This document shows positions 55,747 to 64,000 of a stretch of DNA of 64,000 nt, piece by piece; the first letter of the stretch is position 1; each line of letters opens with the position of its first letter. The DNA lies in assembly GCF_008369935.1 (NCBI RefSeq), contig NZ_VTUZ01000010.1:220661-284660 (forward strand), written 5' to 3'. The position numbers and the translations under genes were made by a program. The stretch comes from Paraburkholderia panacisoli. GTDB lineage: Bacteria > Pseudomonadota > Gammaproteobacteria > Burkholderiales > Burkholderiaceae. The notes beneath the pieces were generated by a model, which was not told where the DNA came from, did not search any database, and was given only the letters and a program-made list of their open reading frames with translations.

Positions 55747-57921
55747 ATGCAGAAATCCTTTATCGCCGGCCGTCCGGCGTTTGTCCGCGCTCCACGTCGC
55801 AGCCCTTCGCTGCTGAGCGCGGGGCTTTTCGTCAGTGTGGGCTTGTCGCTTTCCACACTGTCATCGTCGGGGTGGGCGCAGGGCGTGGCCAGCGATGACG
55901 TCGCCGCGCTGCCGGCCGTGAGCGTGTCGGCGTCGAAAGATACGACCGTCGCGCAGGCCGATACCGTCAGCGCCGGCGCACTGGGTACGCGCAAGCAGGT
56001 GGACACGCCGTTTTCGACGCGGGTCGTGACGAGCGAGGAAGCGCAGGATCTGTTCGCGACGACCGCCAACGACCTGTTCAAATACGACCCGGCCGTGACG
56101 GTCAGCAGCGAAAACTCGGTCAGCGAGAACTCGATGTTCAACGTGCGCGGCATGCCGATCGACACGCTGAACAGCATCAAGGTGGACGGCCAGACCTTCC
56201 CGTCGTGGGACACCGACCTGTCGCTCGAACCGTTCGAGCAGGTCGAATTGCTCAAGGGCCTGTCCGGCTTCATGTACGGCTTCGGCGCGCCGGGCGGCAT
56301 CGTCAACTATGTGTTGAAACGCCCCACCGACGACCCGTACCGCAGCTTCACGCTCGGCTACGAGTCGCCCGGCGTGTTCAGCCAGGCGGTGGACCTGGGC
56401 GGGCGATTCGGCAATGACAACCGTTTCGGCTACCGCCTGAATCTCGCCAACGAATACGGCAACACCGCCGAGGAAAACGGGCACGTGAGCCGCCAGGTTG
56501 CGTCGCTCGCGTTCGACTTCCGCATTACGCCGGACCTCGTCCTGAGCGCCGACGCGTTCTACCAGAAGCGCAGAACCGAGGGCACGCTGTTCGGCCTGAT
56601 GTTCGCGGGCGGCATTCCCGACGCGAGCAAGGTCAGCGGCACGCTCACGCAACCGCAGAATTACTACATGACGGAGATGGCCTCGTTCGGCACGGGCCTC
56701 GACTACCGCATCTCCGACAACTGGCACGCGAGCGTGAAGTACCGCTTCACCAAGGAGAACCGCACCAATTCGGACAGCTTCCTGTATGTGTTCGACGACG
56801 CGGGCAACTACTCCAACACGCTCTATGCAGCGATGACGCGCTACTTCTACCAGAACGTCGACGCGATGGTGCAGGGCCAATTCAACACCGGCAGCATCAA
56901 GCACGATGTGGTGCTCGGCGCGGGCTATCAGACACAGACCAGCGAGTACAGCAACAGCGTAGGCTGGAACGAAGGCTACTTCCTCGGCAACGGCAATCTG
57001 TACAGCACCACGCTGCTGACCAACGACGAAGTCAGCATCGGCTCGAACCTCTACCGGGAGCAGCGCACCACGCAGGCCGCCGTGTATGCGAGCGACACGA
57101 TGCAGTTCACGTCGCGTCTGTCCGCACTGGTCGGCGTGCGCTATACGCAATACCGCCAGAACGTTTACGACCCGAGCGGCGCGGTCACGTCGCAATACAG
57201 CGCGAACCCGGTCACGCCGACCTTCGCGCTGATGTTTAAGACCGATCCGTATTCGACCGTGTACGCGAGCTACGTCGAGTCGCTGGAACAGGGCGGCTCG
57301 GCGTCGAACCTCAACGCCAACTATCCGGCGACCTTCGGCCCGCTGCGCAGCAAGCAGTATGAAGTGGGCTTCAAATCCGACCACAGCAAGTGGGGCGCCA
57401 ATCTCGCGCTGTTCCGCGTCGATCAGGGCTACAACTACACGAACACCGCGAACATCTTCGTGCAGGACGGCACCAAGCGCTTCACCGGCATCGATGCGAG
57501 CGGCTGGCTCGCGCTGACCAGCGAATGGCGCGTGATGGGCGGCGTGATGTGGCTCGACACGAAGGCCGTCGACATCGACGATCCGAGCATCGAAGGCAAG
57601 CGCATTTACGGCGCGCCGCGCTTCACCGTGACGGGCCGTATCGAATACAACCCGGCGTACCTGCGTCCGTTGACGCTGGCCTTCGGCGGCAAGTACGTGA
57701 GCGACCAGGCGGTCAACGCGAGCAACACGCAGTTCGTGCCGGCCTATGCCACGTTCGATCTGAGCGGCCGGTACGAGACGAAGATCGCCGGCAAGGACGT
57801 GACGTTCCGCGCGGGCATCAACAATCTGTTCAACCGCCGCTACTGGACCACTGCATGGGGCTATTACGTGTCGCCGTCGCCGACGCGCACCGCGGTAGCC
57901 AGCGCTACTTTGCAATTCTAA
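55747..57921 (+). CDS. TonB-dependent siderophore receptor
   Basis: A 724-residue outer-membrane receptor. The signal peptide ends about residue 44 (SSSGWA-Q). A plug domain follows (RVVTSEEAQDLFATTANDLFKYDPAV..., NVRGMPIDTLNSIKVDGQT..., ELLKGLSGFMYGFGAPGGIVNYVLKRPT), then a beta barrel ending with Phe (SATLQF). Plug features VRGMP, GFGAPGG and VNYVLKRP are those of ferric hydroxamate/FhuE-like receptors. A Fur box precedes it. No siderophore synthesis genes are close, so it may serve uptake of xenosiderophores. Confidence 0.9.
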   Translation: MQKSFIAGRPAFVRAPRRSPSLLSAGLFVSVGLSLSTLSSSGWAQGVASDDVAALPAVSVSASKDTTVAQADTVSAGALGTRKQVDTPFSTRVVTSEEAQDLFATTANDLFKYDPAVTVSSENSVSENSMFNVRGMPIDTLNSIKVDGQTFPSWDTDLSLEPFEQVELLKGLSGFMYGFGAPGGIVNYVLKRPTDDPYRSFTLGYESPGVFSQAVDLGGRFGNDNRFGYRLNLANEYGNTAEENGHVSRQVASLAFDFRITPDLVLSADAFYQKRRTEGTLFGLMFAGGIPDASKVSGTLTQPQNYYMTEMASFGTGLDYRISDNWHASVKYRFTKENRTNSDSFLYVFDDAGNYSNTLYAAMTRYFYQNVDAMVQGQFNTGSIKHDVVLGAGYQTQTSEYSNSVGWNEGYFLGNGNLYSTTLLTNDEVSIGSNLYREQRTTQAAVYASDTMQFTSRLSALVGVRYTQYRQNVYDPSGAVTSQYSANPVTPTFALMFKTDPYSTVYASYVESLEQGGSASNLNANYPATFGPLRSKQYEVGFKSDHSKWGANLALFRVDQGYNYTNTANIFVQDGTKRFTGIDASGWLALTSEWRVMGGVMWLDTKAVDIDDPSIEGKRIYGAPRFTVTGRIEYNPAYLRPLTLAFGGKYVSDQAVNASNTQFVPAYATFDLSGRYETKIAGKDVTFRAGINNLFNRRYWTTAWGYYVSPSPTRTAVASATLQF

Positions 57922-58868
57922 GTATCACGGGTAGCACGTGAATGAGGGGCGCGCGGTTGGGCGCCCTGATCGATCATCGCGGGTATCTCCGCCACCAGCG
58001 CATCGATCGCGCAGCGCGTCTTCAACGCGAGATAACGGCTCTTCGGCCACATCACGTGGATCTCCTGCGACGGCCGGAAACAATCGTCCATCACCGTCAC
58101 CAGCTCGCCGCTTTGCGCATAACGCGCCAGCAGCCAGCTCGGCAACCACGCGAGGCCGAAGCCGGCGAGCGCGGCATCGAGAATGCCCTGCATGTCGTCG
58201 AAACCAAGCTGCGGCTCGACTTGCGCGCGCCGGATCTGTCCGTCGACGTCGACCACATCCCAGGGTTGCGCGGTCCCTGCGCGCAGATAAGCGATCACCG
58301 TATGCCCGCGCAATTCATCGACATTGCGCGGCGTGCCATGCCGCGCCAGATACGCGGGCGCCGCGCCGATACTCGCGCGCTGCACGCCGAGCTTGCGCAC
58401 GGCGAGACTCGTACTGTCGGCGAGCGGCCCCACCCGCACGACCAGATCGAAGCCCTCTTCCACCACATCCACGAAGCGGTCGCTGATCGAAATGTCGATC
58501 TTCAATTGCGGATGCTTGCGCGCGAGCCCGAGCAGCACCGGCGCCACGCAATGATGACCGAACGCTTGTGGCACGCTGACCCGCAGACGCCCCTTGGGCT
58601 CGCGCCGTCCTGAATCCAGCTCGGCTTCGGCGGCCTCCAGTTCGGCGAGTGCGCGCACGCAGCGGTCGTAATAGGCCTGCCCGTCTTCGGTGAGACTCTG
58701 GCTGCGGGTCGTGCGATTGATGAGCCGCACGCCGAGCCGCTTTTCGAGCCGCACGATCACCTTGCCGACCGCCGAGCGCGTGAGGTTCATGCGTTCGGCC
58801 GCCAGTGCGAAGCTGCCGGTTTCGACGACGCGCACGAACGTCGTCACACCATCGAGGATGTCGCTCAT
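57918..58868 (-). CDS. LysR family transcriptional regulator
   Basis: A 316-residue regulator. Winged helix at about 1-62 (TTFVRVVETGSFALAAERMNLTRSAVGKVIVRLEKRLGVRLI). The effector domain resembles that of the LysR gene at 47 kb. It is divergent from a DHA2 transporter gene and its end overlaps the end of the receptor gene by four bases. It is likely to control the transporter gene. Confidence 0.87.
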   Translation of the reverse strand: MSDILDGVTTFVRVVETGSFALAAERMNLTRSAVGKVIVRLEKRLGVRLINRTTRSQSLTEDGQAYYDRCVRALAELEAAEAELDSGRREPKGRLRVSVPQAFGHHCVAPVLLGLARKHPQLKIDISISDRFVDVVEEGFDLVVRVGPLADSTSLAVRKLGVQRASIGAAPAYLARHGTPRNVDELRGHTVIAYLRAGTAQPWDVVDVDGQIRRAQVEPQLGFDDMQGILDAALAGFGLAWLPSWLLARYAQSGELVTVMDDCFRPSQEIHVMWPKSRYLALKTRCAIDALVAEIPAMIDQGAQPRAPHSRATRDT

Positions 58869-58993
58869 ATTTCGGCCGATTGGTTCCAAAACGGACACAT
58901 TTATGGGATTTTTGCTTGCCAATAGGGACGTGTATTCCCCCTATATTACCCATTCCAGAAACGCAAGCCGATCGACAACCGAGGTGAACCTCC

Positions 58994-60715
58994 ATGTCCA
59001 GTCATCCCGATGCGCCGTCACGGCGCGAGCAACGTGAAGGGTCCGAAACCGCGACCGCCGCAGCGAAACGCACTGGAGCCCTGCGCGAATCGAGCACCGC
59101 GCGAACCATCAAGAATGAAGCCGCTGTTCAGTCGACGCGCGTTCCCGCAATCCGCAAAAACACGCTGGCACTAGGCGCGGTATGCCTTGCGTCGCTGATG
59201 TTCGGGCTAGAAATCTCCAGCGTGCCGGTGATCCTGCCCACGCTCGAACGCGTGCTGCACGGCGACTTCAACGGCATGCAGTGGATCATGAACGCGTACA
59301 CGCTTGCGGTGACCACCGTGCTGATGGCGACCGGCACGCTGGCGGACCGCTTTGGGCGCCGCCGGATCTTTGTGATCGGCATTGCGCTGTTCGGCATCAC
59401 GTCGCTGATCTGCGGATTCGCGCAGAGCGTGCCAATGTTGATCGCCGCACGGCTCCTGCAAGGCGCGAGCGGCGGCGCGATGCTCATCTGCCAGGTGGCC
59501 GTGCTCTCGCATCAGTTTAGCGACGGCCCCGAGCGCGCCCGCGCATTCAGCGCATGGGGCATCATTTTCGGCATCGGGCTCGGCTTTGGGCCGATCATCG
59601 GCGGGACGATCGTCGCGGTATCGAGTTGGCAGTGGGTCTTCTGGGTGCACGCGCTGCTCGCCGTCGTCACGTTGACACTCGTATTCGGCGGCGTGCGGGA
59701 ATCGCGCGATCCGCATGCGCATACGCTCGACCTGGCCGGCATCGTCACGCTTTCGCTAGCCGTGTTCGGCCTCGTGTATTTCATTACCCAGGTCTCGGCG
59801 CTCGGCTTCGCGAATCCTCGCGCGCTCTCCATCGTCACGGCCACGATGCTCGCACTCGCCGCCTTTCTCTACGCGGAGAAGCGCAGCGCCCGCCCGATGT
59901 TCGACTTCTCGGTGTTCAGGATTCCGCAGTTTTCAGGTGCACTGATGGGTTCGGCGGGGATGAACTTCAGCTTCTGGCCGTTCATGATCTACCTGCCGGT
60001 CTATTTCCAGATCGGCCTCGGCTACGACAGCGTGAGCGCGGGCCTCGCGTTGCTCGCCTACACGCTGCCGACGCTGCTGTTTCCACCGCTCGGCGAACGC
60101 CTCGCGTTGCGCTACGGTTCGGGAATTGCAATACCCGCGGGCCTGTTGACGATCGGTCTAGGCTTCATGCTGATGAGACTCGGCAGCGGCGCCGCGCATC
60201 CCGGCGTGTCGACCATGCTGCCCGGTTGCTTGATCGCAGGCGCGGGCCTGGGTCTCACGAATACGCCCGTTACCAACACGACGACTGCTGCGGTTCCCAC
60301 GCAGCGCGCGGGCATGGCGTCCGGCATCGACATGAGCGCGCGCATGATCACACTCGCGATCAACATTGCGTTGATGGGGGCGATACTCGTCGGCGGGATT
60401 CTGTTCGATTTGAAGAAGAGCTTGTCGACGGCGCTCGATACAACGGCGCTCGCCCGGCTGGCTGAGAAAATCGCAGCGGGAGATGCCGAAGCGATAAGCG
60501 CGGCAATGCCGGCGCTAGTGCAAATCGATCCCACTGGAAGCATCGTGCATGAAGCACTGATGCGAGGTTTCGGCTGGGTGATGCTGTATGGCGCAATCGG
60601 CGTATGGGTGCTCGCCGCGCTCAGTTTCGCGATATCGGGCAGCGCATCGAGACGGCTGACTAGCAGGCCCATGCCGCCTGCCGTGCAACGCGCCGCTCGC
60701 TGCGACTCCTGCTAA
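58994..60715 (+). CDS. DHA2 family MFS transporter
   Basis: A 573-residue transporter with 14 membrane segments and an unusually long hydrophilic N-terminus (about 55 residues, rich in Ala, Arg and Ser). Helix 1 has LMFGLEISSVPVILPTLERVL, motif A is GTLADRFGRRRIFV, and RLLQGASGGAMLICQ and GPIIGGTIVAVSSWQWVFW follow. It probably exports drugs or toxic organic compounds. The start has GAGG/GAACCTCC-type upstream bases. Regulated perhaps by the divergent LysR gene. Confidence 0.85.
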   Translation: MSSHPDAPSRREQREGSETATAAAKRTGALRESSTARTIKNEAAVQSTRVPAIRKNTLALGAVCLASLMFGLEISSVPVILPTLERVLHGDFNGMQWIMNAYTLAVTTVLMATGTLADRFGRRRIFVIGIALFGITSLICGFAQSVPMLIAARLLQGASGGAMLICQVAVLSHQFSDGPERARAFSAWGIIFGIGLGFGPIIGGTIVAVSSWQWVFWVHALLAVVTLTLVFGGVRESRDPHAHTLDLAGIVTLSLAVFGLVYFITQVSALGFANPRALSIVTATMLALAAFLYAEKRSARPMFDFSVFRIPQFSGALMGSAGMNFSFWPFMIYLPVYFQIGLGYDSVSAGLALLAYTLPTLLFPPLGERLALRYGSGIAIPAGLLTIGLGFMLMRLGSGAAHPGVSTMLPGCLIAGAGLGLTNTPVTNTTTAAVPTQRAGMASGIDMSARMITLAINIALMGAILVGGILFDLKKSLSTALDTTALARLAEKIAAGDAEAISAAMPALVQIDPTGSIVHEALMRGFGWVMLYGAIGVWVLAALSFAISGSASRRLTSRPMPPAVQRAARCDSC

Positions 60716-60722
60716 CGCACAA

Positions 60723-60758
60723 GCGCCCGGCAAGCCGCATCGAAGGCCTGCCGGGCGC
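60723..60758. terminator. GC-rich stem between convergent genes
   Basis: GCGCCCGGCA (60723-60732) and TGCCGGGCGC (60749-60758) form a 10-base stem, with further pairing in the loop. It lies between the DHA2 transporter and mhpC, which converge; likely bidirectional. Confidence 0.7.
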
Positions 60759-60779
60759 CGCATAAAACCGCTTACTTAT

Positions 60780-61649
60780 TCAGTTCGCGAGAAACTCGAC
60801 CACCATCCGGTTGAACTTCTCAGCGTGCTCCCACTGCGCCCAGTGGCCGCAGCGGCTGAAGATATGCATGTCCGCGTTCTGCATCCCGGCCACCAGCCGC
60901 AGGCCCACGTCCATCGGCACGAAGCGGTCGTCGCGGCCCCAGATCACCAGCGTCTTCGCGGAAACTTCGCCAAGGCGCGGACCGAAGTCGTTGAACTGCT
61001 TCGGGTTAGCCGCGAGGCTCGCGACGAAATTCTCCAGGTGGTCGCGGCGCGCGAGAATATTGTCGAGCCGCGCCTTCATCAGGTCTTCGGTCAGCGCTTT
61101 CGCGTCGAACACGAAGATGTTCATCATGCGCTGCAGGTTCTCGATCGTCGGTTCCTTGTACACACCCTGCAGCAGCTTGATGCCTTCCGTCGGCATCGGC
61201 ACGAACTGGCTGGGCCCGCCGGTGCCGCCGCCCATCAACACGAGCTTGCCGACACGCTTGGGCTCGGCCAGCGCGAACGCCACCGCGCTATGTCCGCCCA
61301 TCGAGTTGCCGATGATATGCGCCCGCTCGATCGAGAGCGCGTCGAGCAGGCTCTTCAGCGAACGCGCGTTGAGTTCGGAGCGCGAGCCCTTGCACAGGAT
61401 CGGATCGCTCTTGCCCCAGCCGAAGCAGTCCATCAGGATGACCCGATAGCCCGCGGCGACGAGCGGTTCGACATTGCGATTGAAGTTCGCCCAACCGGTC
61501 GCGCCCGGGCCCGAGCCGTGCAGCATCACCACCGTTTCGGCGCCCTGCCCCACGTCGTTGTAGTGGAGCTGCATGTCGCGCCCATCTTCCGTGATACGGA
61601 CGAATCGGCTGGTCGACGCTTCAGTGAATGCCTGTGCTTGTGAGCTCAT
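60780..61649 (-). CDS. mhpC: 2-hydroxy-6-oxonona-2,4-dienedioate hydrolase (MhpC)
   Basis: A 289-residue C-C bond hydrolase of the alpha/beta fold that cleaves the ring-fission product of 3-(2,3-dihydroxyphenyl)propionate. Oxyanion motif MLHGSGPGATGWANF, nucleophile in GNSMGGHSAVAFAL, acid in WGRDDRFVP and His in RCGHWAQWEHAEKFN. It stands in a row with mhpT and mhpE, which fixes the pathway. Product: succinate and 2-hydroxypentadienoate. Confidence 0.9.
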   Translation of the reverse strand: MSSQAQAFTEASTSRFVRITEDGRDMQLHYNDVGQGAETVVMLHGSGPGATGWANFNRNVEPLVAAGYRVILMDCFGWGKSDPILCKGSRSELNARSLKSLLDALSIERAHIIGNSMGGHSAVAFALAEPKRVGKLVLMGGGTGGPSQFVPMPTEGIKLLQGVYKEPTIENLQRMMNIFVFDAKALTEDLMKARLDNILARRDHLENFVASLAANPKQFNDFGPRLGEVSAKTLVIWGRDDRFVPMDVGLRLVAGMQNADMHIFSRCGHWAQWEHAEKFNRMVVEFLAN

Positions 61650-61730
61650 GTTGAATTCCTTTCCTTCACGAATTGAGTGAGCGCGGACCGCCGACGTCGG
61701 CGAGCCCGCATGGTGTGTCGGTTGGCGGAC

Positions 61731-62966
61731 CTACTGCACGGCCGCCGCGGTATACCGGGACTCTGATTTGCTGACCACGAGCCACGCCGCAATGGCAGCG
61801 ATCGCGATCAATGGAATGCTTGCGCTCAGCAGCACGGACGCGCCTTGACCAATGGCGAGCAACTGCCCCGCGATCAAAGGCCCGAGGATCGAGCCCACGC
61901 GCCCCACTGCAACGGCGGCGCCCACGCCGGTGCCGCGCACTTCCGTCGGGTAGAGACTGCTGGCGAGCGCGTACAACACCGACTGCCCGCCGACGAGAAA
62001 GAGCCCCGCCAGCAAGCCGCCCCACGCCATCGACGCGCCGCCGCTCGCGCCCACCAGCGCAGCCAGTGCGACGACGATACCCAGATACATGCCGCCGACC
62101 GTGCGAGGCCGGCCGATCCGGTCCATCAGGCTGGCAATCGCAATCGCGCCGAAGCCGCCGCCGATGTTGAACATCATTTGCACGACGCCCGACTGCATGC
62201 GCGTCAGCCCTCGGCTCAACACCAGCGAAGGCAGCCAGTTGATGAGGAAGTACAGCACGATCAGCGTGCCCAGGTAGCTGATCCACAATGCGATGGTCGT
62301 GGCGCCTCGCCCTTCCTGCCACAACGCGCGCGCCACGCTGGTGGACGGCTTGCGCGAAGCACTGCCGGACGAGCGCGCCGCCACGAACTGCGCCGACTCG
62401 CGCAGGAACAGCGCGAGCAACGGCAGCACCAGAAGCGGGCCGACACCGCCGACATAAAAGATATGCCGCCAGCCTTCATCGCCCGGACTGACGATGCCGA
62501 TGACCGCCGCCAGCGCCGCACCGAACGGCATGCCGCAATACATCGCGCCCACCGCCGTGTTGCGCTGATCAGGCTTCGCAGCCTCCGAGCACAACGCGAT
62601 CAGGTTCGGCATCGCCGCGCCGAGACCGAGCCCCGTGAGGAAGCGCGCCGCCAGCAAACTGTTGAGGTCCCACACCTGCGTGGTCGCAAGCGAAAAGATG
62701 CCGAACAGCGCGACCGACAGCATCAGCACGCGCTTGCGTCCCAGCTTGTCGGCGAGACGTCCGCCGATCGCCGCGCCGGGCAGCAGTCCCAGCGCGCCGA
62801 TGCTGAACGCCCAGCCCATCTGCGCCACCGCCAGATGAAATTCGCGCGCCATACGCGGCGCGGCGATGCCGGTCGATTGCAGGTCCAGCCCCTCCAGCAA
62901 CGCGACGATGAGGCACAGCCCGATGGTCAGGGCGCTACTTTCCGACGTACTCGTTGATTGCCGCAT
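61731..62966 (-). CDS. mhpT: Aromatic acid:H+ symporter, MhpT-type
   Basis: A 411-residue MFS transporter of the aromatic acid:H+ symporter family. Family marks are CLIVALLEGLDLQSTGIAAP in helix 1, GRLADKLGRKRVLML, FLTGLGLGAAMPNLIALC and VRGTGVGAAVAVGRVGSI. The ATG at 62966 has GGAGAC four bases upstream. In mhp clusters it imports 3-hydroxyphenylpropionate. Lies between mhpE and mhpC. Confidence 0.87.
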   Translation of the reverse strand: MRQSTSTSESSALTIGLCLIVALLEGLDLQSTGIAAPRMAREFHLAVAQMGWAFSIGALGLLPGAAIGGRLADKLGRKRVLMLSVALFGIFSLATTQVWDLNSLLAARFLTGLGLGAAMPNLIALCSEAAKPDQRNTAVGAMYCGMPFGAALAAVIGIVSPGDEGWRHIFYVGGVGPLLVLPLLALFLRESAQFVAARSSGSASRKPSTSVARALWQEGRGATTIALWISYLGTLIVLYFLINWLPSLVLSRGLTRMQSGVVQMMFNIGGGFGAIAIASLMDRIGRPRTVGGMYLGIVVALAALVGASGGASMAWGGLLAGLFLVGGQSVLYALASSLYPTEVRGTGVGAAVAVGRVGSILGPLIAGQLLAIGQGASVLLSASIPLIAIAAIAAWLVVSKSESRYTAAAVQ

Positions 62967-63070
62967 AAAAGTCTCCAATATCGAATCAGCATCGCTCTTG
63001 CGGCGATATGGCTGAAGGGTGTCGACGCTGCACGGCGCGCACGCGGCGCGGCCGTGCAACGTACGTCAGG

Positions 63071-64000
63071 TCATGAAGCAACGACTTCCTTCGCGGACGC
63101 GCGCGTCAAGTCCAGCGCCACGTCGACGATCATGTCCTCCTGGCCGCCGACCATGCGGCGCTTGCCCAACTCGACCAGGATGTCGACCGTCTTCAGGCCG
63201 TACTTCTTCGCGGCCACTTCCGCGTGGCGCAGGAAGCTCGAATACACGCCGGCATAGCCGAGCGCCAGCGTCTCGCGATCGACGCGCACCGGACGGTCCT
63301 GCAATGGACGCACGATGTCGTCGGCGGCGTCCATCAGTGTGTAGAGATCGGTGCCGTGATTCCAGCCGGCACGCTCCGCCGCGGCGATGAACACTTCGAG
63401 CGGCGCATTGCCCGCCCCCGCGCCCATGCCGGCGAGACTCGCATCGACGCGGTCGCAGCCCTCTTCCACCGCGACCATCGAATTCGCCACGCCCAGCGAC
63501 AGATTGTGGTGTGCGTGCATGCCCGTCTGCGTCTCGGGTTTGAGCACCGACTTCAACGCGCGAAAGCGTGCGCGCACATCGTTCATCGTCAGCGCGCCGC
63601 CCGAATCGACCACGTAGATGCAGGTGGCGCCGTAGCTTTCCATCTTCTTCGCTTCGACTGCGAGGTTTTCCGGCGTGGTCATGTGGCTCATCATCAGGAA
63701 GCCGACCGTGTCCATGCCGAGTTCGCGCGCATATTCGATGTGCTGCTTCGAAATGTCCGCCTCGGTGCAGTGGGTCGCGACGCGCACGATGCGCGCGCCG
63801 GCCTGGTACGCCGCCTTCAGATCGTGGATCGTGCCGATGCCGGGCAACAGCAACGTCGCGATCTGCGCGTGCTTGAGCACGTCGGCCACCGCCTCGATCC
63901 ATTCGAGGTCGCTATGCGCGCCGAAGCCGTAGTTGAAGCTCGAACCTTGCAGCCCATCACCGTGCGCCACTTCGATGCTGTCGACCTTTGCCTTGTCCAG
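63071..64000 (-). CDS. mhpE: 4-hydroxy-2-oxovalerate aldolase, MhpE-type (N-terminus outside window)
   Basis: The C-terminal 309 residues of a 4-hydroxy-2-oxovalerate aldolase, which splits 4-hydroxy-2-oxovalerate into pyruvate and acetaldehyde and channels the latter to the dehydrogenase MhpF. Markers are GDGLQGSSFNYGFGAHSD, ATHCTEADISKQHIEYA, GMHAHHNLSLGVANS (metal His pair) and ASLAGMGAGAGNAPLEVF. The start lies beyond base 64000. MhpF is expected upstream on this strand. Confidence 0.92.
   Translation of the reverse strand: MDKAKVDSIEVAHGDGLQGSSFNYGFGAHSDLEWIEAVADVLKHAQIATLLLPGIGTIHDLKAAYQAGARIVRVATHCTEADISKQHIEYARELGMDTVGFLMMSHMTTPENLAVEAKKMESYGATCIYVVDSGGALTMNDVRARFRALKSVLKPETQTGMHAHHNLSLGVANSMVAVEEGCDRVDASLAGMGAGAGNAPLEVFIAAAERAGWNHGTDLYTLMDAADDIVRPLQDRPVRVDRETLALGYAGVYSSFLRHAEVAAKKYGLKTVDILVELGKRRMVGGQEDMIVDVALDLTRASAKEVVAS

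Noticed and set aside
55861..57915. A 684-codon open frame antisense to the TonB receptor
   Set aside because: It mirrors the codon pattern of the receptor on the other strand, is Arg/His/Val-rich and has no domain; an artefact of high GC.

Overview
The window is high-GC proteobacterial DNA with the gene content of an environmental betaproteobacterium of the Burkholderia/Paraburkholderia type. The signs are LysR, AraC, IclR and TetR regulators paired with catabolic genes, a porin of the OmpC-like burkholderial type, a monomeric NADP isocitrate dehydrogenase, aromatic-acid and sugar-acid catabolism genes, and many divergent regulator/target pairs. No rRNA, tRNA, CRISPR array, phage or intact insertion sequence was seen. 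The layout looks like an accessory, metabolically versatile part of a secondary chromosome. The species assignment is inference.

Region 1 (1-3.6 kb, minus strand): four genes of a glycerol-type ABC importer, two unequal ATPases (glpS, glpT) and two permeases (glpP, glpQ, the last cut by the window edge). Region 2 (3.6-10 kb): a transposase scrap, a tandem VOC protein, an exported acid-phosphatase/phospholipase-C type phosphoesterase, an amino-acid binding protein and a chemoreceptor with a C-terminal Cache domain. Region 3 (10-21.8 kb): DUF2000 and AraC genes divergent from a methyltransferase, a sirtuin, a TetR/MBL-hydrolase pair around a large dyad, a ketopantoate-reductase-like/class II aldolase pair facing a Crp-type regulator, a hydrolase-LuxR fusion and a putative diiron oxygenase.

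Region 4 (21.9-34 kb): the dmeRF metal-efflux operon with its operator, a PPP-type phosphoesterase, a PRC-barrel protein, an orphan sugar-binding protein, a leucine-rich-repeat protein kinase, an alkyltransferase (ogt) whose tail ends in a sliding-clamp-like motif, a carbamoylase, a bcrC-type phosphatase, an AraC regulator, and a frameshifted LysR gene next to an SDR gene preceded by a coupled mini-ORF. Region 5 (34-42.7 kb): dienelactone hydrolase, porin, PRISE-type reductase, IclR regulator, an MHS transporter followed by a type II dehydroquinase (probably quinate/dehydroquinate use), and a DHA2 efflux pump.

Region 6 (42.8-52.4 kb): glucarate catabolism (gudP-gudD) with a divergent FadR-type regulator and two matching operator boxes, a LysR gene convergent with an Old Yellow Enzyme, an SLC13 anion transporter and an alpha/beta hydrolase. 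Region 7 (52.4-60.7 kb): a small protein behind a long structured leader, isocitrate dehydrogenase, a Fur-box-preceded TonB siderophore receptor, a LysR gene and a divergent DHA2 transporter. Region 8 (60.8-64 kb): the end of an mhp (hydroxyphenylpropionate) operon, mhpE-mhpT-mhpC, running off the right edge.

No unmistakable new multi-gene system was found. The strongest leads are the QASLF tail on Ogt (28.6 kb), the split ATPase architecture of the glycerol importer (1.4-3.6 kb), the LRR-kinase (26.3-27.6 kb), the chemoreceptor with inverted architecture (8.4-10 kb), the hydrolase-LuxR/diiron neighbourhood (19-21.8 kb) and the structured leader at 52.4 kb.
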